Shown: piece after piece, positions 1 to 5,134 of the stretch
How positions within the stretch are numbered: the stretch's first letter is position 1
Layout of the letters: each line of letters begins with the position of its first letter
NCBI GenBank assembly: GCA_029935255.1
Contig: JAOZKS010000204.1
Coordinates: 1-5,134 of the forward strand
DNA: 5,134 nt
Reading direction: 5' to 3'
DNA from: Pontiella sp.
Lineage (GTDB): Bacteria; Verrucomicrobiota; Kiritimatiellia; Kiritimatiellales; Pontiellaceae
The notes under the pieces: model-generated
Databases searched by the model: none
Seen by the model: only the letters and a program-made list of their open reading frames with translations
What the model was told of the DNA's origin: nothing
Translations under genes and position numbers: made by a program

Positions 1-1063
1 TAGTGATGACCCAGCGCCCGGATTCGTTAAGAAGCAGTTCAACGTGTTCGTCGCCACGACCAATTGAAATAGAGGAAACCGCCTTTGCCGGCAAGGACAG
101 CAAGCGGACATCACGTAGCTCCTTCAGCTTGATATTCAGCAGATCGAGCACGTCGGACTGGAGCATGAATACGGAGGTGTCGTCCGCCCGGCGAGCATAG
201 ATCAATCCGGCGCGATCGGAAACCTCATCGCCTAGAATCAACATTCGCGAGGTTCCATCGGCGCCGCCAAGCGATATTTGGCGGGTTTCCGCCTGTAATC
301 CATAGACGGCGAAGTCAGACACGTTTTCGGCCACAAAATCTTCGATGCGCAATAGGTGCAGCTTCTCCAAGAATTCTTCAACGATCTTGGAATCCGCCGC
401 TGCGGCAACCGGTTGCTGGATTCTCCACCCTTCTTTGGGTTCATTTATGATTTGCGCAAACCCGTTCGACCTGCGGATCTCGATACGACGGACTCCTGAT
501 ATACTTCCAGAAAACACAGTGCGATCCCTTAGCTGATCGGGTTCGATCAAGGCAATTTCCAGTAATTTGCTAGGGATCGTGTAGATATCGTCGCCTTCGT
601 GCTTGGCATAGAGCATGTCTCCAAGCGGGGTCTCGCGCCCAATCAACCAGACATGTTCGCCAAGATTATCGACTGCGGTAATCCGGAGGGTTGGATGGTC
701 GAATCCATACTCCCCGGCATCCAGCCCGCGCACTTCAAGCTGTTTGGCCGTAATCGTTGTCCCCTTGCCCATCGCGTTCAGGCCGGAAATCATTCGATAT
801 ACCAGCTCCACATCGGCACGGCCCAGCCCGCCTTCGGCACGATCCCCCGTCATCCAGATGCCATTCTCCTTTATGCAGTCCACCACAAGATTGGTGTATT
901 GGAATTGAACCGAAACTAGCGTTTCCGGATTAAGATCGAACAGACGAATCTGGCGGTACGCTTTGGGGGGCACTTTGGCACGCCATGTTTCCTGCAACCA
1001 TATGAATATGCCTAGCACAAGAATGCTAATGATTAGAACTAAAGTGGAACGACCCTTCTTCAT
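1..1063 (-). CDS. DUF4340-family membrane-anchored protein, partial (C-terminus beyond window)
   Basis: An open frame runs from an ATG at 1063 to the left edge, giving 354 residues with no stop; the C-terminus is missing. It begins MKKGRSTLVLIISILVLGIF: a short basic stretch, then one hydrophobic helix (about residues 6-23). This fits an N-in anchor with the rest in the periplasm. The remainder is a beta-rich soluble region with repeating units: G-I-W at 68-70, G-W-R at 212-214 and G-R-W at 349-351; Y-G at 119-120 and 254-255; L-R-D at 178-180 and 316-318. That layout, and its place directly after a GldG-like gene, match the DUF4340 family, which has no established biochemical role. The start lies 9 bp after the previous stop. 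An AGGA (1074-1071) overlapping that stop, with 7-nt spacing, supports the ATG and suggests translational coupling. Presumably it is an accessory subunit of the adjacent ABC transporter. The family call comes from pattern and context, not from a profile search. Confidence 0.82.
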   Translation of the reverse strand, partial: MKKGRSTLVLIISILVLGIFIWLQETWRAKVPPKAYRQIRLFDLNPETLVSVQFQYTNLVVDCIKENGIWMTGDRAEGGLGRADVELVYRMISGLNAMGKGTTITAKQLEVRGLDAGEYGFDHPTLRITAVDNLGEHVWLIGRETPLGDMLYAKHEGDDIYTIPSKLLEIALIEPDQLRDRTVFSGSISGVRRIEIRRSNGFAQIINEPKEGWRIQQPVAAAADSKIVEEFLEKLHLLRIEDFVAENVSDFAVYGLQAETRQISLGGADGTSRMLILGDEVSDRAGLIYARRADDTSVFMLQSDVLDLLNIKLKELRDVRLLSLPAKAVSSISIGRGDEHVELLLNESGRWVIT

Positions 1064-1070
1064 ACAGGCA

Positions 1071-1074
1071 TCCT
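1071..1074 (-). promoter_or_regulatory. Ribosome-binding site of the DUF4340 gene, overlapping the GldG stop
   Basis: AGGA shares its first two bases with the TAG stop (1075-1073) of the GldG-like gene and sits 7 nt before the ATG at 1063. The arrangement suggests that ribosomes finishing the GldG-like protein reinitiate on the DUF4340 gene. Confidence 0.55.
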
Positions 1075-2512
1075 ATTTTCTCCGGCGCAGCCATACCAAC
1101 AGGCCTGCCACCACGGCAATCGACGGAACACCCGCAATATTAACCCAGAATAGTTTTTGCAGCTGCTTACTCGTTAGGCTCAGCTTGACTTCCTCGATGG
1201 GTTTCGGAGCAATCGCCATCAACTCCTCGCGATCGAGCAACCAATTGAGCGCACTCATGAACAGATCCTGATCGCCTCCCGTCAACGCACCGTTCGAAAC
1301 AAAATCAGAATCGCCAAACACCACCATCCGAGAGGGGCGGATCTGCACATCGAGCTGCTTCTGGGTTGCCCCGCGCTCAACCGCCACCGCCAGCGAGAAG
1401 GCCCCTTTCAAATCACCGGTGTTTTCATCGTATTTTGCGGACGCTTCATCCACTTGTGTTTCCGACCAGCTCTTCTCGGAGGTCATGGCAAGCTGCACGA
1501 CGGTGGGTCGGTCTTCCGTGCTGGCATCCTGCTCACTGTCGACCACCAGCGGCTCAACCGATCGGGGCAGATGAAAACGGGCTCCGGCATCGCCCATGCG
1601 CAGGGTGATCGGGTGTTCGTAGTAGGTGCGCACATAGACATCGCTCCCTTTGAGTGTATTTTCCGGATCAAGAACAAAGTCGTGGCGCAACCCCACGCCC
1701 CAACGTCGAAGCATGGTTTCAAGTCCGGTTTCCATCAGAGCATCAATCAGAACCATTACCCGCCCGCTACGATCAAGATAAGCCTCGATCATCTCCGCCT
1801 CGGTCGTACTCATGATCTTCGTGGGGCCCGCAATAATCAACGCGGCGGCATCTTCGGGAATCTGCTTTTCAGCAGTCAACATGAGTTCGCGTATTTCAAG
1901 GTTATCGCGAACGATCAGGGTTCCAACTTTTGAAAACCCCATAATCTGATCAAATTCGGTAACGCGCCGCTCGCCATGGCCTACCAGAAAATACACCACC
2001 GGGGTTTTCCCTTGCACCAAGCCCTGGATGGCACTGGAGAAGGCCTGCTCGCCCTTGAAGGTGGAAATTACAGGTTCCTTGCGCCCCTTGACCATTTGGA
2101 GATCGGCGAGGTCAACCTGCCGCACCACCTTGCTCTTTCCGCCGATGTCGAAGACAATGACCTGCGCCTCCGTCAACCCGTATTTCTTCGTCAGCTTTTC
2201 GGTACGCGAAAGATCGCGAGAAGGATCCACCCATTCCACATGGAAGTTGCGCGTTAGGTACTGATACTCTTCCAGCAGATTCTCAATGTCTTGATAGAGC
2301 GTATGCTCCTCCTGAAAGAATACCGTTACGTCAACGCGATGCTCCAGTTCCTCCATGAGATGGACGGTTTTTTCGGAGAGGGCATAGTATTTCCGCCCGC
2401 TCCAGTCGCTGCGCAACGGGTTGCGCAACGCAATGTAGTTGAGCATCTGTACAAGCACGAGGGCCAGCAGAACGGCGGCAACCATATTTAGATGGGTTAG
2501 AAAACGTTTCAT
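1073..2512 (-). CDS. GldG-family ABC transporter auxiliary protein (ABC_transp_aux domain)
   Basis: This 479-residue protein has a helix at each end. Residues 9-29 form an N-terminal anchor preceded by MKR, and about 455-475 form a C-terminal helix followed by RRRK. The positive-inside rule then places about 425 residues in the periplasm. The region from about 40 to 320 resembles the GldG/ABC_transp_aux fold: Y-Y-A-L-S near 42-46, a V-T-V-F-F strand at 62-66, then V-Y-F-L-V-G-H-G-E at 173-181, the typical family motif. Further on, VVFGDSDFVSNG (397-408) and a following N-W-L segment (423-425) are also characteristic. The protein contains no cysteine. In Flavobacterium johnsoniae GldG works with GldA and GldF and is needed for gliding, but homologues are common in non-motile bacteria and the molecular role is unknown. 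It sits 42 bp after the permease gene and 9 bp before the DUF4340 gene. AGAGGG at 2527-2522, 9 nt from the ATG, supports this start. The family call is strong; the function is inferred. Confidence 0.88.
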   Translation of the reverse strand: MKRFLTHLNMVAAVLLALVLVQMLNYIALRNPLRSDWSGRKYYALSEKTVHLMEELEHRVDVTVFFQEEHTLYQDIENLLEEYQYLTRNFHVEWVDPSRDLSRTEKLTKKYGLTEAQVIVFDIGGKSKVVRQVDLADLQMVKGRKEPVISTFKGEQAFSSAIQGLVQGKTPVVYFLVGHGERRVTEFDQIMGFSKVGTLIVRDNLEIRELMLTAEKQIPEDAAALIIAGPTKIMSTTEAEMIEAYLDRSGRVMVLIDALMETGLETMLRRWGVGLRHDFVLDPENTLKGSDVYVRTYYEHPITLRMGDAGARFHLPRSVEPLVVDSEQDASTEDRPTVVQLAMTSEKSWSETQVDEASAKYDENTGDLKGAFSLAVAVERGATQKQLDVQIRPSRMVVFGDSDFVSNGALTGGDQDLFMSALNWLLDREELMAIAPKPIEEVKLSLTSKQLQKLFWVNIAGVPSIAVVAGLLVWLRRRK

Positions 2513-2521
2513 TCGGCGAAG

Positions 2522-2527
2522 CCCTCT
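2522..2527 (-). promoter_or_regulatory. Ribosome-binding site of the GldG-like gene
   Basis: AGAGGG lies 9 nt before the ATG at 2512, in the 42-bp gap after the permease stop. It favours the first Met over the in-frame Met10, which would remove the basic N-terminal flank of the membrane anchor. The gap shows no hairpin-plus-T-run, so read-through from the permease gene is expected. Confidence 0.6.
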
Positions 2528-2554
2528 GCGTGGAAATTTTTCTCGTTTTTCATG

Positions 2555-3304
2555 TTATGCCCGTTTGGATTCGATCACCTTCACCGAGGCAAACAAAAAC
2601 CATACGGTGTAGGAAATATAGATCACCACACTCCGGCTATCTACGATCCCTCGCGAATAATCCAGCAAATGGGCGTACGTCGAAACATATTGCCCAAAAA
2701 ACCGAGCGGCCGGGTTCGAGGCCATGTAAGCCATGAACAACCCTGCAAAAAACAGGATGCATAGGACCGCAAACCCGGAAATGGCGGCAACGATCTGGTT
2801 CGAGGTCAAACTCGACATCAACAAACCAATGGAAATATAAAGCCCCCCCACCAGCATGATCCCCAGCACCCCGGCCCGGATGGCACCAAAATCGGGAAAC
2901 TGATGCACCTCCACCGGGGCCAGATTTTGCTGAATGATCGTGTACGCCACGACAGGAAGCCAAAGCACCAGATAAAATACCAGCGCCCCCGCGAACTTGG
3001 CCAGCACCAACTCCGTCGCCGTGAGCGGCGTCGTCAGCAACGACTCCAACGTGCCCAGTTTCCGTTCCTCCGCAAACAACCGCATCGTGATGAGCGGAAC
3101 AATCACCAGCAGGCTGAAACAGATCAGACCGCCGAACATTTGCTGCGTCGCCATGGTGAGCGATTCCCCATCCGCCAATTGCACCAGCAGCCACCAGAAA
3201 TTCAGTCCCGTCAATACCCAGAAGAAAAACAAAACCACATAGGCGATCGGGGACAGGAAACAGGTTCGGAGTTCCTTTTTAAACAGGCTTAGAAATATAC
3301 TCAC
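2555..3304 (-). CDS. ABC-2 type transporter permease, GldF-like
   Basis: A 249-residue integral membrane protein, the usual size for a single ABC-2 permease domain. Six hydrophobic segments are visible, at about 18-41, 57-77, 104-124, 143-165, 170-194 and 226-244. After helix 2 comes the family's conserved cytoplasmic motif, M-R-L-F-A-E-E-R (74-81) followed by G-T-L-E-S-L-L-T-T-P-L-T (84-95), thought to be the coupling region that contacts the ATPase. The N-terminal F-K-K-E-L segment (8-12), an amphipathic stretch before helix 1, is also typical. It would form the membrane channel, probably as a homodimer because only one permease gene is present. The start is GTG; its first base is the last base of the ATPase TAG stop, a one-base overlap indicating translational coupling. 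GGGAG at 3317-3313 gives a good ribosome-binding site. The substrate cannot be read from the sequence. Confidence 0.93.
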   Translation of the reverse strand: MSIFLSLFKKELRTCFLSPIAYVVLFFFWVLTGLNFWWLLVQLADGESLTMATQQMFGGLICFSLLVIVPLITMRLFAEERKLGTLESLLTTPLTATELVLAKFAGALVFYLVLWLPVVAYTIIQQNLAPVEVHQFPDFGAIRAGVLGIMLVGGLYISIGLLMSSLTSNQIVAAISGFAVLCILFFAGLFMAYMASNPAARFFGQYVSTYAHLLDYSRGIVDSRSVVIYISYTVWFLFASVKVIESKRA

Positions 3305-4242
3305 TACACGCTCTCCCGGTTGCGGGTGATCTGAACAAAGGTATCTTCCAGCGAATGCTCCTGCTCGGCCAGTTCGCGCAAGGCCCAGCCCTCCGTGACC
3401 GCCAAATTGAAAAGTTCCTCCCGCATATCGGATGTATCCGCTTCAAGCTCCAGCCACAGCCAACCCCCGTCCAGCGTGTTGGCCGTGCGGATATCCACCC
3501 CCTCCATACCGCCAAGCTTGGCGGTGGCAACGGCAGGGTCGACCTTGACCTCCATCTCGATAATCGAACAAGCATGCAAGCGGCGGTGCAGATTTTCCTC
3601 TGTATCCGCAGCGACAATCTTGCCCTCATTGATAATCAGGATGCGTTCGCAAATGGCTTCCACCTCCGGCAGAATATGGGTGCAAAGCAAAATGGTGTGT
3701 TTCTCGGAAAGTTGCTTGATCAGCTCGCGCACTTGCCGAATCTGGTAGGGATCCAGCCCCACAGTCGGCTCATCGAGAACCAGCAGATCGGGATCGTGCA
3801 CCAAACTATCGGCCAGTCCGACGCGTTGCCTATATCCCTTTGAAAGCTGGCCAATAATGCGCTTGCCCACCTCGGTCAGTCCGCACTGCTCCTTCACCTC
3901 GTTGATCTTTGCTCTGCGGGCAGAGGGTTTTACTCCCTTGAGCTCCGCGCGGAAACGGAGATATTCATCCACGCGCATTTCGGGATAGAGCGGACAACTT
4001 TCCGGAAGATAGCCAATGCGCCGTCGCACCTCCTTCGGCTGCGTGGCGACATCGTAACCCGCCACCTCAATCCGCCCGGAGTTCATCGGAAGATACCCCG
4101 TCAGCATCCGCATGGTTGTGGTTTTTCCGGCCCCGTTCGGCCCCAGAAATCCGACAATTTCACCGCGCGCCACCTCAAACGAAATATGATCCACCGCCAA
4201 CCGTCCCGGATATTTTTTCGTCACCCCAGAAACCTTGATCAT
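3304..4242 (-). CDS. ABC transporter ATP-binding protein, GldA/CcmA-type
   Basis: A complete 312-residue cytoplasmic ATPase with every expected nucleotide-binding motif: Walker A G-P-N-G-A-G-K-T (34-41), signature L-S-K-G-Y-R-Q-R (133-140), Walker B L-L-V-L-D-E-P-T (153-160) with catalytic Glu158, D-loop G-L-D-P (162-165) and switch His189. The Q-loop position reads Y-L-P-E (78-81), with Glu instead of Gln, a known variant in this ABC-2 subfamily. About 95 residues after the ATPase core (from 216) form a C-terminal beta/alpha extension, usual for GldA/NatA-like proteins. As a dimer it would hydrolyse ATP to drive the permease encoded next. It is the first gene of the operon, downstream of a sigma-70-like promoter. 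AAGGTGGA at 4258-4251, 8 nt before the ATG, fixes the start. The class is certain; the transported substrate and the exact Gld name are inferred. Confidence 0.95.
   Translation of the reverse strand: MIKVSGVTKKYPGRLAVDHISFEVARGEIVGFLGPNGAGKTTTMRMLTGYLPMNSGRIEVAGYDVATQPKEVRRRIGYLPESCPLYPEMRVDEYLRFRAELKGVKPSARRAKINEVKEQCGLTEVGKRIIGQLSKGYRQRVGLADSLVHDPDLLVLDEPTVGLDPYQIRQVRELIKQLSEKHTILLCTHILPEVEAICERILIINEGKIVAADTEENLHRRLHACSIIEMEVKVDPAVATAKLGGMEGVDIRTANTLDGGWLWLELEADTSDMREELFNLAVTEGWALRELAEQEHSLEDTFVQITRNRESV
3311..3317 (-). promoter_or_regulatory. Ribosome-binding site supporting the GTG start of the permease
   Basis: GGGAGAG lies inside the last codons of the ATPase gene, 6-8 nt before the GTG at 3304. 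It supports the non-ATG start that overlaps the upstream TAG stop by one base, so permease translation is probably coupled to that of the ATPase. Confidence 0.65.
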
Positions 4243-4250
4243 AAAAACAA

Positions 4251-4258
4251 TCCACCTT
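4251..4258 (-). promoter_or_regulatory. Ribosome-binding site of the ABC ATPase gene
   Basis: AAGGTGGA, a one-mismatch version of AAGGAGGA, lies 8 nt upstream of the ATG at 4242. It fixes the translation start of the ATPase. Confidence 0.7.
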
Positions 4259-4271
4259 GTTAAAGCCGCGT

Positions 4272-4299
4272 ATTATGCCCGAACCCAACCCCGAGTCAA
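4272..4299 (-). promoter_or_regulatory. Predicted sigma-70-type promoter of the ABC operon
   Basis: On the minus strand a TTGACT box (4299-4294) and a CATAAT box (4277-4272) are separated by 16 bp. They match the -35 and -10 consensus at five of six positions each. Transcription would start near 4265, giving a leader of about 22 nt before the ATPase ATG at 4242. This is the only sizeable intergenic gap in the window and it precedes the first gene of the tightly packed module, as expected for an operon promoter. The spacer is unusually G-rich, with three runs of G. No clear operator palindrome is visible. It is a sequence match only. Confidence 0.65.
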
Positions 4300-4347
4300 G
4301 CCGCCCGAAAAGCGTCCAAACCGCAGAACGTGGCAGCTCCCATTCCC

Positions 4348-5134
4348 CTATCCGTTCAGGATGCTCTCCACGGCATCCAGAAACTGGAACATTTCCGGTG
4401 CCGTGCCAATGGTGATGCGCAAATACGCCTGGGTGCGCTCGTCATTTCCGAAATAACGCACCAGAATCTTTTTCTTGTTCAGCTCCTCAAACAGGGCCTT
4501 GGCACGAATCCCCAGCGGCTTGACCCACAGGAAATTGGTTTCGGAATCGGCGACCCCGAAACCCAGCTCAGCAAGTTTATCCGCCACCAACCGCCGCGTC
4601 TCGACAATTGCCTCGACATTGGCCTTCATCGTATCCTGATCAAGAATCGCCACACGAGCCACTTCCTGCGTCAGATAGTTCACGTTGTAGGAATCCTTAA
4701 TCTTGTGCAGGGCCTCAATCAGGTCGACATGGCCGACGCAATAACCCAAGCGGATACCCGCCAGAGAATACGACTTTGAAAGCGTCCGCGCCACCAACAC
4801 ATTTTCATTCGCCAACGCCAAATCCATGCAGTTTTCCTTGGCAAAATCCGCATACGCTTCGTCCACCAACACCACGCCGTTAAAATCATGAATGAACGAT
4901 TCCACGTTGGCCGTGGAATATTGAAGGCTTGTCGGCGCATTCGGATTCGTCAGGAAAAAGAGCGAGGCGGAATAGTCCGCCGGCATGTGCCAGCCAAAAG
5001 CCGCATCCAGAGCAACCGGGCGCTTTTCAACATCCTCGATATCGGAGAGAATCGGATAGAGCGAGTACGACGGATCAAAGTAGCCCACCGAACCATCGCG
5101 TTCGACAAATGCACGAATACTCAGCGCCAGCACC
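4348..5134 (-). CDS. hisC: Histidinol-phosphate aminotransferase, partial (N-terminus beyond window)
   Basis: A PLP-dependent fold-type I aminotransferase open to the right edge, with 261 residues visible; the family is about 350-370 long, so roughly 90-100 N-terminal residues are missing. The GTG at 5133 is probably an internal Val of the family's D-E-V-L motif, not a start. Visible features, numbered from that codon: P-S-Y-S-L-Y (21-26), T-N-P-N-A-P-T (62-68) with the PLP-contacting Asn, D-E-A-Y (91-94) with Asp and Tyr that bind the cofactor ring, T-L-S-K-S-Y (117-122) with the Schiff-base Lys120, G-I-R-L-G-Y (126-131) with the phosphate-binding Arg128, and L-R-I-T-I-G-T (238-244) with substrate-carboxylate Arg239. 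The enzyme converts imidazole-acetol phosphate and glutamate to histidinol phosphate and 2-oxoglutarate in cytoplasmic histidine synthesis. A closely related aromatic or other class I/II aminotransferase cannot be fully excluded. The ABC operon downstream has its own promoter, so any linkage is probably only positional. Confidence 0.88.
   Translation of the reverse strand, partial: VLALSIRAFVERDGSVGYFDPSYSLYPILSDIEDVEKRPVALDAAFGWHMPADYSASLFFLTNPNAPTSLQYSTANVESFIHDFNGVVLVDEAYADFAKENCMDLALANENVLVARTLSKSYSLAGIRLGYCVGHVDLIEALHKIKDSYNVNYLTQEVARVAILDQDTMKANVEAIVETRRLVADKLAELGFGVADSETNFLWVKPLGIRAKALFEELNKKKILVRYFGNDERTQAYLRITIGTAPEMFQFLDAVESILNG

Noticed and set aside
599..919. Plus-strand open frames opposite the DUF4340 gene
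   Set aside because: The minus-strand frame is continuous from 1063 to the edge, with an N-terminal membrane anchor and repeat pattern. The plus-strand frames are compositional shadows.
2409..2431. Direct repeat of a TGCGCAACG-like unit in the GldG-like gene
   Set aside because: It encodes the repeated L-R-N / L-R residues near positions 29-34. It is short, has only two copies and is best explained by codon use.
2637..3194. A 185-residue minus-strand open frame in another frame within the permease gene
   Set aside because: Its translation is rich in Gly, Ala, His and Val with no domain pattern, and it lies wholly inside the convincing permease gene. It is a shadow of G+C-rich codons.
3541..3548. 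Unusual Glu in place of the Q-loop Gln of the ATPase as a sign of a dead enzyme
   Set aside because: Y-L-P-E at this site is common in GldA/CcmA-type ABC-2 ATPases, and all other catalytic motifs are intact. The motif itself maps near 4000-4010, not at a damaged site.
3355..3843. A 162-residue plus-strand open frame opposite the ATPase gene
   Set aside because: It is fully antisense to the well-supported ATPase, has no recognisable motif and no good ribosome-binding site. The same holds for the plus-strand frames at 1454-1933, 2903-3292 and 4330-4779.
4300..4347. Possible rho-independent terminator after hisC
   Set aside because: No stem of six or more pairs followed by a T-run could be found on the minus strand.

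Overview
This window comes from a bacterial chromosome. All five genes lie on the minus strand, so transcription runs from right to left. The products are typical of a Gram-negative (diderm) bacterium: a histidine-biosynthesis aminotransferase, followed by an ABC-2/Gld-type transporter module whose two accessory proteins put large soluble domains outside the inner membrane. The gene set and the moderately high G+C content would suit the Planctomycetota-Verrucomicrobiota-Kiritimatiellota group or a deltaproteobacterium-like lineage. No phylogenetic marker is present, so this placement is a weak inference.

Layout in order of transcription: (1) hisC, histidinol-phosphate aminotransferase, 5134-4348. 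It is cut by the right edge, so about the first 95 residues are missing. (2) A 105-bp intergenic gap (4347-4243) holding a good sigma-70-type promoter and a Shine-Dalgarno site. (3) An ABC ATPase of the GldA/CcmA/NatA type, 4242-3304. (4) An ABC-2 permease (GldF-like), 3304-2555, with a GTG start that overlaps the ATPase stop codon by one base. (5) A GldG-family auxiliary membrane-anchored protein, 2512-1073. (6) A DUF4340-family membrane-anchored protein, 1063-1, cut by the left edge, with 354 residues visible.

The last four genes look like one operon: gaps of -1, 42 and 9 bp, each start preceded by a purine-rich ribosome-binding site, and one promoter upstream of the ATPase. The likely machine is an ATPase dimer driving two copies of a six-helix permease. 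The GldG-like and DUF4340 proteins would be anchored beside it, with their soluble parts in the periplasm. In Flavobacterium, GldA/F/G are needed for gliding, but this module is widespread in non-gliding bacteria and its substrate is not established. Nothing here shows motility.

The region is largely ordinary core/accessory-membrane DNA. There is no RNA gene, insertion sequence, CRISPR array or phage signal. The points worth a second look are the internal tandem repeat in the DUF4340 protein, the complete GldA-F-G plus DUF4340 module, the G-rich promoter spacer, the cysteine-free GldG-like protein and an 18-bp perfect palindrome inside the ATPase gene.
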